Shown piece after piece: positions 28,463 to 36,969 of a DNA stretch of 64,000 nt. The first letter of the stretch is position 1; every line of letters starts with the position of its first letter. The notes below the pieces were generated by a model that was not told the origin of the DNA, ran no database searches, and saw only the letters and a list, made by a program, of their open reading frames with translations. A program made the position numbers and the translations under genes. This DNA comes from Mesorhizobium sp. LMG 17147 (GTDB taxonomy: Bacteria > Pseudomonadota > Alphaproteobacteria > Rhizobiales > Rhizobiaceae): contig NZ_JANCTC010000002.1 of assembly GCF_024297145.1 (NCBI RefSeq), positions 603,001-667,000 of the forward strand, read 5' to 3'.

Positions 28463-29512
28463 TTGGCAACTTTCAACGAGCAATTTCTGGATTTCTTCGA
28501 CTGGTGGCTCGATGAGCTACGAGGGACCTGGACACATTGTAGTCCTAAGCAGAAGCGATCTTACAGTGACTGGAGCATCAACGTAGCGGACGACGGCATT
28601 CGCGTTCGCGAAGCAAATGCGCCCGAATTTCAATCCAGCTCTTTGGCACTCAACGCGTCGGCGGATGTGATGATCTCCGCGCTGCTCCAGACCGGACCTC
28701 GGCGCAAACAGCCGACGTTCGAAATTCAGATCCAACCGGGGTTGTTTCTGACACGGCAACTGGCGAAGAGGAGACTGCCGCTTCGGCAAGCGAGAAGCAT
28801 GGCCGAACTCGACCTGCTGGCCTCGACACCAATCGACCCGGCGCAGGTGCATATTGTCTTTGCGGAACACTCGGAGCAGGACTGTTCCTACCACGTCGTG
28901 AAAACCAAGACACTAGCGGCCGTTCTGGAAGCCGTTCGTCGCTTCGGCGGGACGGTTGGCAGCCTATCTGTGACGGATGGAAACCGAACGCGACAGGCTG
29001 ATCGGTTAAGCTTGGCTGCTATTTGGCCACCGACAAAACGCGACCGTCGCAAAAGGACCGCCTGGATAGTGGCGTGTTCGGCCTTGTTTGGCACAGCAGT
29101 TTTCACCTTCGGCCATGCGCAATGGCGGTATTGGCAGGCGGGCACTGAGCTGGACGCGCAAATCGCCGATGCTCAGGTGCAGGCGAAGGCGGCGCGATCG
29201 TCGCTGCAGAAACGCCAGGCAAATATCGAACAGGTCGAAAGGATCCGTAACGAGAAAAAGACATCCGCCTCGCTGGTTCGCGTCTGGGCCGAACTGACGC
29301 ACCTACTACCCGACACGGCCTGGCTGACCGACCTGTCGGCCAAAGGCGAAGATCTGACCATCACCGGGTTTTCGACATCCGCCGCCGAACTGATCGAACC
29401 GCTGGACGGTTCGCCCCTATTTGCGGCGCCTGAATTCGCTGCGCCCGTCGTCAAGATTCCAGGTCAGGATGGCGAGCGCTTCACCATCACTGCAAAGATC
29501 GGAACGCTTTGA
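28463..29512 (+). CDS. gspL: Type II secretion protein L-like (PilN-domain inner-membrane assembly protein)
   Basis: GspL links the cytoplasmic ATPase GspE to the inner-membrane platform. The 349-residue product has a cytoplasmic part (1-190), one membrane helix (about 197-215, WIVACSALFGTAVFTFG), a coiled coil (about 225-265) and a periplasmic ferredoxin-like PilN domain (WLTDLSAKGEDLTITGFS, PVVKIPGQDGERFTITA). The start is TTG; no in-frame ATG precedes the conserved FLDFFDWWLDEL segment. It heads the plus-strand gsp operon, and its stop nearly touches the gspM start. Confidence 0.85.
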   Translation: MATFNEQFLDFFDWWLDELRGTWTHCSPKQKRSYSDWSINVADDGIRVREANAPEFQSSSLALNASADVMISALLQTGPRRKQPTFEIQIQPGLFLTRQLAKRRLPLRQARSMAELDLLASTPIDPAQVHIVFAEHSEQDCSYHVVKTKTLAAVLEAVRRFGGTVGSLSVTDGNRTRQADRLSLAAIWPPTKRDRRKRTAWIVACSALFGTAVFTFGHAQWRYWQAGTELDAQIADAQVQAKAARSSLQKRQANIEQVERIRNEKKTSASLVRVWAELTHLLPDTAWLTDLSAKGEDLTITGFSTSAAELIEPLDGSPLFAAPEFAAPVVKIPGQDGERFTITAKIGTL

Positions 29513-29514
29513 CG

Positions 29515-30120
29515 ATGTTCTCCAGCATTCTCAATGCACGCCCAATGGTGCGTCGCCTGATCGCCCTAACCATCGCGGCAGCGGTGACCTGCATCGCTGG
29601 CTGGATGTTGTTCATGGCATTTGAGAGCGTCGCCTCGGCCAAAGCCGGGATCGAGGAGAAACGAGAGATGCTCGGCCAGTTGCAAGCCGTGGTAGCACTC
29701 GCCAAACGCCTTGACAGTGTGGCGGCGTCAGACCCGACGGCAGCGACAAATTCTGAATTTCTGACCGGGGAAAGCGAAGCGGTCATTCGCGGCGGGCTGC
29801 AGACCCGGTTGAATGCGATTGCGGCAGCGAACGGGGTGACGGTGCTGTCGGCCGGCAACGCGCCAGCATTGAACGAAGCAGGCGTGGATTTCATCGGGTT
29901 GCGGACAAACTTCTCAGGCTCTCTGAAAGGCGTGCACAACGCCATTCTCGCCATCGAAACCTCGCTTCCGGTGCTGTTTATTCGCGAAGCCACCTTGCGA
30001 GCGACTGATATCGGACCAGCGGCTGGCCGAACAGGAGATCCGGAGCTTTCCGCCGAGATCGTTTTTTACGGCCCTTTGCAAACCAAGGCGACGCCCCCTT
30101 CCGGTGGAGCGAAACCATGA
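29515..30120 (+). CDS. gspM: Type II secretion protein M-like
   Basis: GspM partners GspL in the inner-membrane platform. The 201-residue product has an N-terminal membrane helix (about 14-33, LIALTIAAAVTCIAGWMLF) and a coiled coil. A periplasmic ferredoxin-like domain of the GspM_II type follows (IAAANGVTVLSAGNAP, SLKGVHNAILAIETSLPVLFI). The gene starts 2 bases after the gspL stop, and its own end overlaps the next gene by 4 bases (ATGA). A TTG two codons upstream is an alternative start. Confidence 0.85.
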   Translation: MFSSILNARPMVRRLIALTIAAAVTCIAGWMLFMAFESVASAKAGIEEKREMLGQLQAVVALAKRLDSVAASDPTAATNSEFLTGESEAVIRGGLQTRLNAIAAANGVTVLSAGNAPALNEAGVDFIGLRTNFSGSLKGVHNAILAIETSLPVLFIREATLRATDIGPAAGRTGDPELSAEIVFYGPLQTKATPPSGGAKP

Positions 30121-30665
30121 CCGGTAAATTCGCGGCATTGGCCCTGGCGGCGATAATTGCCGGCCTCGTCGCGGTCAATGTCGCGCTCTACGATACGCCG
30201 GTCGATATTGCACCGATCGCTTCGGCAAAGGGGCGAGACGGAGGAATGACGTCGGCCCCCGGGGGGTCGCTTGAGATTCCGGATTTGGGCGATTTCAGCG
30301 AAACGTTCGAACGCCCGTTGTTCAGCCCGACTCGCAGAAAATTCGTCCCCGAACCGATCGAGCCGCAGCCAGTGGAAGTGGCCGCCGTGGCGGTCGAGCA
30401 ACCGGCACCGCCGCAGAATGCCGCACCAGCAGTTGCACCCTCGCTTCTGGGGATCAGCATCCATGGTGGAGCGGCAAAGGCCTTGCTGCGGATCGCGGGA
30501 GCCGACAATGCCTTCTGGTACGGCAATGGCGAGACAGTCGATGGCTGGACCGTTTCGACGATCGACAAAAATCAAGCCGTGCTGGAGCGGAATGGCAAAG
30601 TCGCGCGCATCTCGCTTTACCCAGCGAGCCAGGATGCAGCATCCATTGGAAGTGTCGGCCAATGA
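30117..30665 (+). CDS. Type II secretion protein C/N-like, short
   Basis: The 182-residue product has an N-terminal membrane helix (6-25) and the motif FSETFERPLFSPTRRKFVPE, the 'F--RPLF--sRRP' box typical of GspC homology-region and GspN-like proteins. A beta-rich domain follows (LLGISIHGGAAKALLRI, VDGWTVSTIDKNQAVLERNGK). A PDZ domain, present in classical GspC, is missing. By position between gspM and gspK it should connect the platform to the secretin GspD. It overlaps both neighbours by 4 bases. Confidence 0.75.
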   Translation: MTGKFAALALAAIIAGLVAVNVALYDTPVDIAPIASAKGRDGGMTSAPGGSLEIPDLGDFSETFERPLFSPTRRKFVPEPIEPQPVEVAAVAVEQPAPPQNAAPAVAPSLLGISIHGGAAKALLRIAGADNAFWYGNGETVDGWTVSTIDKNQAVLERNGKVARISLYPASQDAASIGSVGQ

Positions 30666-31573
30666 TCCGGATGCGCGATGACGACGAAAGGGGAAGCGCG
30701 GGATTTTCGCTCGTCGCGGTCCTGGTCTTCATGCTGATCGTCTCGGCGATTGTCGTTCCCTTTGCCATCACGGCAAAGACACGGTTGATGATCGCCAACA
30801 ACGAGGTCGAGCAGGAGCGGCTGTCGCTGCTTGCCGAAGGCCTGGCCAATGTGGCTTCGAGCGAATTGGCGAATGGCTCGGGGACAGAAAAGCTGCCGCT
30901 GGATTTCTCGCCGACAGCCTGCCGGTCGGGAAAATTCACCTTCGATGTGCGAATACAGGACCATAGCGGTCTGATCGATCTCAACGCCGCGGACGTTCAT
31001 CTGCTGTCGCTGGGTTTTGCATCGCTCGGTTTCAATCGGCAGATCTCCGAAGAACTGGCTGAAGCTGCTATCCGGTTTCGGGGCAGCACCAATGCCTTCG
31101 CCGCGCAGGAGGAGTCTGCAAGCTCAGTTGGGCCGCCGCAGGACAAGCAGGCGCCGTTCGAATCGGTGTCAGAGTTGCAGGAATTTTCGGCGCTTGCCTC
31201 GACGCCGCTGTATGATCTCTACGCCGTTTTCACGGTCAATTCGAAGCGCGGCACGCTCAGCCTGGATCACGCCCCGAGCCGCTTGCGAACCGTCCTCGCC
31301 GGTGCAGCGGAGCGGGGCGCTTCGACCACGCAAGGGGCTACCGAGGCTTCGGCCTATACGGTCGAAATAGCAGCAAAGCGGGATGGATCGGGAATTGCCG
31401 GTCATGCGGGTTTTGTCATCGAGAAATTCCCGGCCAGCGCGGCAGGGTTCCGGCGTCTTTCACGAAGTCCCGCCGCGGAAATCCCGGACTTGGCAGCGAC
31501 GACATCCTCTGGAAATTGCGACGCGCTTTTCGGGACTGAGGCAGCGCAGATCCTGAGGGGATGGGCGTCATGA
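30662..31573 (+). CDS. gspK: Type II secretion minor pseudopilin K
   Basis: GspK caps the pseudopilus tip. The 303-residue product has a prepilin leader (DDDERGSAG) cleaved before FSLVAVLVFMLIVSAIVVPF. As usual for GspK, the Glu at mature position 5 is replaced (here by Ala). The SGLIDLNAADVHLL segment is the SAM-like helical insert found in the family. It overlaps gspC-like upstream and gspE downstream by 4 bases each. Confidence 0.9.
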   Translation: MIRMRDDDERGSAGFSLVAVLVFMLIVSAIVVPFAITAKTRLMIANNEVEQERLSLLAEGLANVASSELANGSGTEKLPLDFSPTACRSGKFTFDVRIQDHSGLIDLNAADVHLLSLGFASLGFNRQISEELAEAAIRFRGSTNAFAAQEESASSVGPPQDKQAPFESVSELQEFSALASTPLYDLYAVFTVNSKRGTLSLDHAPSRLRTVLAGAAERGASTTQGATEASAYTVEIAAKRDGSGIAGHAGFVIEKFPASAAGFRRLSRSPAAEIPDLAATTSSGNCDALFGTEAAQILRGWAS

Positions 31574-33213
31574 ACGCGACCGCCCGGACCTCCGGTGTCG
31601 AGGCATTTCTCGCTTTTCTCGAGGGCGAGAAAGTGCTCACGGCCCACGCGGCCCAACGCGCTTTTGGGGCGTCGAAGACATCGGGGCATCCGTTCGACAC
31701 GGTGATGACCGAACTCGGGCTGATTGGCGAACAGGAGCTTGCCGACGGCCTCAGCTGCTTCATGAATCTGCCGTCGCCTGTCGACATTCCGGAGCAGTTC
31801 AATCCCGAGCTGTTTTCAAGCGTTCCGCTGATCTACTTGCGCGAAAACGCGATCCTGCCCCTCGAGATGGACGCACAGCAACTGGTTGTCGCCGTGGCCG
31901 ATCCGTTTTCTACGGCGACGATCGACGCGCTGGCCTTTCACTATGAGCGGACGCCGGCGCTCAGAATACTGCCGAGGCGCATGATTACCGAATGCATCGA
32001 CCGGATCGAGCAGTCAGCCAAGGAATCTGTTTCACCGGATGCAGACAGTGCAGTCTCCTCGGATTTCGGCCCCGACGACCTGGAACGTTTGAAGGATTTT
32101 GCCCGCGAGGCGCCGATCGTCCGCTTTGTCGCCGACACCATCCACAAGGCGGTCGACGCGAGAGCAACCGACATCCACATCGAACCGCTCGAGGATCATG
32201 TGCGTATCCGGTTCAGGCACGACGGCATGCTGTCCACCGTCGATACCGCACCGACCGCGATGCTGTCCGGCATTTCGACGCGCATAAAAATCCTGTCGCG
32301 GCTCAATATCGCCGAGCGGCGGCTGCCGCAGGATGGAAGGATGCGAATTGCGGTGCGTGGCCGGGACATCGACCTTCGCGTCTCGGTCATTCCCTCCATT
32401 CACGGCGAGGCCATCGTGCTCCGAATTCTCGACCGCGCCGGCGTCGAATTGCGGCTGGGAAAACTCGGCTTCGACGATGCCGCGCAAGCCAAGATCAGAA
32501 GCATGTCGCAAGCCGCCAACGGCATCGTGCTGATCACCGGGCCGACCGGCAGTGGCAAGACGACGACGCTCTATTCGATCCTCGCCGAACGCTCCCGGCC
32601 GGACGTCAAGATTTTCACGGTCGAGGACCCGGTCGAATACCGCATGGCTGGCATTACGCAGCTGCAGGTCAATCCGGCGATCGACCTCGATTTTGCCGCA
32701 GCCCTTCGTTCGATCCTGCGGCAGGATCCCGACATCATCCTGCTTGGCGAAATCCGCGACAGGGAGACGGCGCAAGTCGCGGTCCAGGCCGCTTTGACCG
32801 GCCATCTGGTGTTTTCAACGCTTCACACGAACAGTGCGGCCGGCGCGCTGACGCGTCTTCGCGACATGGGCATCGACGGCTATCTGCTCGGGGCGACGGT
32901 CCGAGGGGTTATCGCGCAAAGATTGCTGCGCCGCGTCTGTCCTGCTTGCCGTGAGACTGATCAGACAGGTTCGATCTGCCGAGGCTGCAATGGTTCCGGC
33001 TATAGCGGGCGCACCGTCACCTACGAAATGCTGCAGGTGTCGCCGCGTATCGCCGAGCTTATCGACCAGGGTGCCGGCGAAATGGAAATCGGCAGAGCTG
33101 CAGGGGAAGACGATCTCATTCCGATGGCGGTCCATGCAAAGGCGCTTGCGCAATCGCGGGTGACGACAATGGAAGAAGTCCGGCGCGTCATCGACCTCAA
33201 CGGAGGCGGTTGA
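31570..33213 (+). CDS. gspE: Type II secretion assembly ATPase E
   Basis: GspE is the cytoplasmic ATPase that drives pseudopilus assembly. The 547-residue product has an N1E/MshEN-type domain (1-150) and a linker. The ATPase core then has Walker A GPTGSGKTTTLYS, the Asp box IFTVEDPVEY, Walker B ILLGEIRDRETA and the His box LTGHLVFSTLHTN. A cysteine zinc motif is present (CPACRETDQTGSICRGCNGSG) with shortened spacing. The ATG overlaps the gspK stop (ATGA). Confidence 0.96.
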   Translation: MNATARTSGVEAFLAFLEGEKVLTAHAAQRAFGASKTSGHPFDTVMTELGLIGEQELADGLSCFMNLPSPVDIPEQFNPELFSSVPLIYLRENAILPLEMDAQQLVVAVADPFSTATIDALAFHYERTPALRILPRRMITECIDRIEQSAKESVSPDADSAVSSDFGPDDLERLKDFAREAPIVRFVADTIHKAVDARATDIHIEPLEDHVRIRFRHDGMLSTVDTAPTAMLSGISTRIKILSRLNIAERRLPQDGRMRIAVRGRDIDLRVSVIPSIHGEAIVLRILDRAGVELRLGKLGFDDAAQAKIRSMSQAANGIVLITGPTGSGKTTTLYSILAERSRPDVKIFTVEDPVEYRMAGITQLQVNPAIDLDFAAALRSILRQDPDIILLGEIRDRETAQVAVQAALTGHLVFSTLHTNSAAGALTRLRDMGIDGYLLGATVRGVIAQRLLRRVCPACRETDQTGSICRGCNGSGYSGRTVTYEMLQVSPRIAELIDQGAGEMEIGRAAGEDDLIPMAVHAKALAQSRVTTMEEVRRVIDLNGGG

Positions 33214-34430
33214 TGCCGGCCTTTGCCTATCGCGCCTATCTTGTCGATGGAACTCGCGAAGCCGGCGTTCTCGAGGCGTCGACCAAACAGGATGCTGCCC
33301 GCAAACTGGCGCAACAGGGGCGCCGATCCTATCACCTCGCACCCGTCGACAGAGCAAAGCAATTCGTTCGGCTGCCCGGACGCGGTGCGCTGACGTTTGC
33401 GCGACGGGTCGATCTCAGCCGCCTGTTTTCCGAGCTGTCGGTGCTTTTGAATGCCGGCTTCACCGTCGATCGCGCCTTGAGCGCGGTGATTTCTGGCGAA
33501 AGCAATCAGGCGCGGCGGCAACAGCTGCAGTCTGTGCTCGACCTCACGACCGGCGGCCGCCCGATTGCGGAAGCCTTTGCCAGCCTGCCGGGGATCACAT
33601 CCGACGTGGCGGCCTTGCTCGCCAGCGGCGAACGCAGCGGCAAGATGGCATTCATTTGCCAAAGGCTGGCCGATACGTTCGAAGCAAAGGCAAAGCGTCG
33701 TGCAGCCATTATGGAAGCATTGACTTATCCCGCCTTTCTGTTGGTGGTGATGAGCGGGGCTCTGGTCATTCTGGCGACGGTGCTTGTGCCCGCACTGGAG
33801 CCGATCTTCGAAGGCTCGTCTGCAGCAAAACCGTTCACCATGAAGCTGCTTTCCGGGCTCGGAACCGTTCTTACCGACTATCCCTTCGTGTTCCCGCTCG
33901 CGGCAACCGTCGCTTTGCTCTTCTACCTCTTTCTTTCGAGGTCGGTGGGGGCGCAGGCGTTGTTCTCGCGCTGGCTGCTGAGAATTCCGTTGATCGGCCC
34001 GCTGGTCAAGGACACGGTGATAGCACGCTACCTTGAGACTTTGTCCCTCCTTCTCGGCAATGGCGTGCCGATGACCGAAGCGCTTGGCCTGTCGGCGAAT
34101 GTCTCCCGGCAGAGTTCACTATGGGCAAGTTTTACCGCGATCGAAGATGACGTCGCCAATGGCGCCCGCCTTCATAGCGCAATCGTCAAGGCCGGGATTT
34201 TCGACAATGCGACGATGTCACTGATCTCGCTCGGCGAAGACGCCAACGCACTCCCAGTCGTGCTCGATCGCGCTGGAAAGATGCTTCAGGCCACGCTGGC
34301 ACGGCGGATCGACACTGTGCTGAAACTGCTGACGCCGGCCTTGACGATTTCGCTTGGGTTTCTCGTCGGCAGCCTGGTCATTTCGGTGATGACCACAATC
34401 CTCAGCATCAACGATCTGGCGCTGAAATGA
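33213..34430 (+). CDS. gspF: Type II secretion inner-membrane platform protein F
   Basis: The 405-residue product has two GspF/PilC repeats (about 65-190 and 270-395) and three membrane helices (about 172-192, 222-242, 375-395). Typical segments include LSVLLNAGFTVDRAL, LASGERSGKM, ETLSLLLGNGVPMTEAL and LISLGEDANALPVVLDR. GspF binds GspE and is thought to extract pseudopilins from the membrane. Its ATG overlaps the gspE stop by one base. Confidence 0.95.
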   Translation: MPAFAYRAYLVDGTREAGVLEASTKQDAARKLAQQGRRSYHLAPVDRAKQFVRLPGRGALTFARRVDLSRLFSELSVLLNAGFTVDRALSAVISGESNQARRQQLQSVLDLTTGGRPIAEAFASLPGITSDVAALLASGERSGKMAFICQRLADTFEAKAKRRAAIMEALTYPAFLLVVMSGALVILATVLVPALEPIFEGSSAAKPFTMKLLSGLGTVLTDYPFVFPLAATVALLFYLFLSRSVGAQALFSRWLLRIPLIGPLVKDTVIARYLETLSLLLGNGVPMTEALGLSANVSRQSSLWASFTAIEDDVANGARLHSAIVKAGIFDNATMSLISLGEDANALPVVLDRAGKMLQATLARRIDTVLKLLTPALTISLGFLVGSLVISVMTTILSINDLALK

Positions 34431-34900
34431 CGAGCGCGCCTCCCACCTGTCAACGAGAGAACACGAGGGCCGGGTTCACTCTGGTCGAGATGCTGGTGGT
34501 CCTGGGAATCATGGCCGTCGTCGCGGCCATTGCGGCTCCAGGCATCGCCAGAAATTATCGAACCAAGACCCTGGAAAGTTTGACAAGCGAGATCACCACG
34601 CGACTGCGTCTGTCGCGCACGGCAGCAATCGCCACTGCTCGGCCGAAACAGATCATCCTCGATCCTCGTGCCGGCGCGATCCGTTTCGACGATCGCGACA
34701 CACTCGTCCTGCCCGATGACGTCGAGATGACGGTAACCACAGGACTGGAAACGGTCGCTGCCGATCGCCATGCGACTTTGACGTTCCTGCCGGACGGCAG
34801 CGCTTCCGGGCTGGACATCGATCTGCAGCGAAAAGGCCAGACTTTGCGTATCGAGGTGAACTGGCTGACCGGGCTTGCGACGCGGCGGAAACTGCCATGA
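34427..34900 (+). CDS. gspH: Type II secretion minor pseudopilin H
   Basis: The 157-residue product has a short basic leader (RENTRAG) cleaved before FTLVEMLVVLGIMAVVAAIA, with Glu at mature position 5. A beta-rich C-terminal domain of the GspH/FimT type follows (ATLTFLPDGSASG). It lies between gspF and gspI with 4-base overlaps, as in canonical clusters. Confidence 0.9.
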   Translation: MTSAPPTCQRENTRAGFTLVEMLVVLGIMAVVAAIAAPGIARNYRTKTLESLTSEITTRLRLSRTAAIATARPKQIILDPRAGAIRFDDRDTLVLPDDVEMTVTTGLETVAADRHATLTFLPDGSASGLDIDLQRKGQTLRIEVNWLTGLATRRKLP

Positions 34901-35265
34901 TCTCGCAGGCAAACCCAGATTCCGGTGAAGACGGTTTTTCGATCCTGGAGATGATCGTCGCGATGACGATCCTGGCGCTTGTGCTCGGCATTGCGAGCCA
35001 GTCGATCGTGACGGCGAGCCGCAGCATCGCGGTTGCCAAGGAGCAGGTCGAAGCCGCTCGTGCGATACGTGCGATGCTGGCTAATTACCAAGCCCGTGGC
35101 GGGTCGGCCGACATGGACATGACGCAGCCCAGCTGGAGCCTGAAAACCCACACTATCGAGGTCTCGAAGGCGAAGCTGACGGCGATCGTCATCGAGGGGT
35201 CCGGCGGCGGCGGTGGCGCGCCGTTTCTAACATTCGTTCCCGGGCAGGATACGAACTCTCAATGA
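34897..35265 (+). CDS. gspI: Type II secretion minor pseudopilin I
   Basis: The 122-residue product has leader PDSGEDG before FSILEMIVAMTILALVLGIA, with Glu at mature position 5. The length and the position between gspH and gspJ identify it as GspI. The C-terminal globular part is short and includes a run of Gly (GSGGGGGAP). It is translationally coupled to both neighbours by ATGA overlaps. Confidence 0.85.
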   Translation: MISQANPDSGEDGFSILEMIVAMTILALVLGIASQSIVTASRSIAVAKEQVEAARAIRAMLANYQARGGSADMDMTQPSWSLKTHTIEVSKAKLTAIVIEGSGGGGGAPFLTFVPGQDTNSQ

Positions 35266-35990
35266 GCCGCCTGTCCCATAATTGCGGACGATGGCTCCCA
35301 GGGTTTCTCTTCCTCAAATCCAGCCTCGAACCGCGTCGCCTTGGTGGAATTCGCGCGTCATCGGCGTCGGTCGAGGGATTTGCGCTCATCGACGTTTTGG
35401 TCGGGCTCGCTCTGGTCGGCGTGATCTCATCGCTGATGATTGTTTTTCTCGGGCAGGCCCGCACGATGATGCGCATCGAGAAGGCAATCGAGATGCAGAT
35501 GGAAGTCGATGCCGCTTCGCGGTTTCTCGAAACGGCAATCAGCCATGCAGAGGCGCTGCCGCTGTCAAAATCGTCGCCGGACAATGTGATCTATCTCAGC
35601 GGCGAGCCGGCCCGGATCGAATTCAACGGCGTTCAGGCGATCGGCTTCAGCTCCTCGGCGTTGCGGGAAATCTCCGTTTCCCTTGGAAGCGAGGACAGCC
35701 GAGCCGAAAATTTCTTGGCGATCTTCCAAAAACCACGACGCGGTAACGAAACCGGCAGCTCGACCGCGAGTGAACCGGTACGGCTGATTGCCGGTGTCAC
35801 CGCCATAAAATTCGAGTATCTCGACAACTCGGCAGGACCTTCGTCATGGTCGGACAAATGGAGCGCCCAGCGGCGCCTACCGACCGCCGTGCGGTTCACC
35901 ATCTCGGTCGATCGGGACGGTGCCACCTATTCGTCCGCAGGCTTTGCACGGCTGGAGTTGGCAGATACGCAGGCGCGGTCCACGAACTGA
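35262..35990 (+). CDS. gspJ: Type II secretion minor pseudopilin J
   Basis: The 242-residue product has a long leader of about 37 residues ending SASVEG, then FALIDVLVGLALVGVISSLM; mature position 5 is Asp rather than Glu. The C-terminal domain has VTAIKFEYLDNSAGPSSW and RLPTAVRFTISVD, which fit GspJ. The ATG overlaps the gspI stop. The long leader leaves open an internal start, but no better ATG or GTG with a ribosome site is seen. It ends the plus-strand gsp run and converges on gspG. Confidence 0.87.
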   Translation: MSRLSHNCGRWLPGFLFLKSSLEPRRLGGIRASSASVEGFALIDVLVGLALVGVISSLMIVFLGQARTMMRIEKAIEMQMEVDAASRFLETAISHAEALPLSKSSPDNVIYLSGEPARIEFNGVQAIGFSSSALREISVSLGSEDSRAENFLAIFQKPRRGNETGSSTASEPVRLIAGVTAIKFEYLDNSAGPSSWSDKWSAQRRLPTAVRFTISVDRDGATYSSAGFARLELADTQARSTN

Positions 35991-36014
35991 CGATCTCCCA
36001 TTGGGAACGCATGG

Positions 36015-36473
36015 TCAGTTGGTGATGTCCTGATCCTCGCCGCTCCCTTCGGGCTTGCCATCGCGGCCGAAGGTGCGGATCAGAACGCCGCTCGCATCGG
36101 CCTTCACTTCGTAGGAATAAGGCTTTCCCCAGGGATCGTTCAGCCCCGTGGTCCCTTTGAGGTATGGCCCGTTCCAGCGCTCTTCGCCGGCAGGCGCCCT
36201 GACGAGCGCGGATAAGCCTTCCTCGGCAGTCGGATATTTTGCGTTGTCGACATAATAGAGTTCGAGGGCGCTCTCGATATTGCGAATCTGCGCTTTGGCC
36301 GCGTTCGTCCTGGCCGAACCGAGATACCGCAGGACCTGCGGGGCAGCGAGCGTGGCGATCAGTGCGATGATAGCAAGCACCACCAAAAGCTCGACCAGCG
36401 TAAAGCCGCTTTCGCGATTTTCGGACTCACGGCGGCATTTCCTGCTTGCTCGAATAAAACGGAAAGAAGTCAT
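36015..36473 (-). CDS. gspG: Type II secretion major pseudopilin G
   Basis: GspG polymerises into the pseudopilus. The 152-residue product has a 23-residue basic leader ending NRESG, then FTLVELLVVLAIIALIATLA. The C-terminal part has KYPTAEEGLSALV, WNGPYLKG, LNDPWGKPYSYE and TFGRDGKPEGSGEDQDITN, the last being the conserved calcium-binding loop. Its ATG overlaps the stop of the upstream peptidase gene (TGATG). It is on the strand opposite to gspL-J. Confidence 0.96.
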   Translation of the reverse strand: MTSFRFIRASRKCRRESENRESGFTLVELLVVLAIIALIATLAAPQVLRYLGSARTNAAKAQIRNIESALELYYVDNAKYPTAEEGLSALVRAPAGEERWNGPYLKGTTGLNDPWGKPYSYEVKADASGVLIRTFGRDGKPEGSGEDQDITN

Positions 36474-36967
36474 CAGAGTAGTCCCATGTTCCAACCTGCA
36501 AATTGTTCCAGTACCCATGTGCAGCCAAGGCCCGCACCGATGAACGGTCCGAAAGGGACACGAGCCCGCGCCGCCGCCGGTCCCACCGCGACCACCTGAC
36601 CACCGATGAACAGCAGAGCGCTTGCGCTCGCTATGAACAGCATGACCGGCAGAAGCAGCGGGCTGATCCAGCATGCCGCGGCGCCAAGCATTTTGACGTC
36701 GCCGAGCCCGAGACCGATCCGGCCGGTCATTGCGAAATGGCCGCCCCGAATAAGCCAGACAGCAGCAAGGGTTGCGACGGCGAACAGGATTTGGATCAGA
36801 AACTGACCCGCTTGCGTGGTCATCTGGAACGCAAGGCCCGTTCCGGCCAGCGCCAGATTGAGTTCATTGGGAATGATCAACCTCCGGAAGTCCGCCACTG
36901 AAATGGCGACAAGAATTGCCGTCAGAGCGATCGTTGCGGCCAGCAGGATCAAAAGGTGCGCGGCCAT
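36473..36967 (-). CDS. gspO: Prepilin peptidase (A24 family), short form
   Basis: This inner-membrane aspartyl protease removes the leaders of the pseudopilins. The 164-residue product has about five membrane helices and both catalytic Asp motifs of family A24: VADFRRLIIPN (first Asp) and GLGDVKMLGA (second Asp). It lacks the N-terminal methyltransferase domain of full-length PilD/GspO, so it resembles TadV/CpaA-type short peptidases in length. It lies between gspD and gspG with short spacing, so it is presumably dedicated to this system. Confidence 0.9.
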   Translation of the reverse strand: MAAHLLILLAATIALTAILVAISVADFRRLIIPNELNLALAGTGLAFQMTTQAGQFLIQILFAVATLAAVWLIRGGHFAMTGRIGLGLGDVKMLGAAACWISPLLLPVMLFIASASALLFIGGQVVAVGPAAARARVPFGPFIGAGLGCTWVLEQFAGWNMGLL

Positions 36968-36969
36968 GA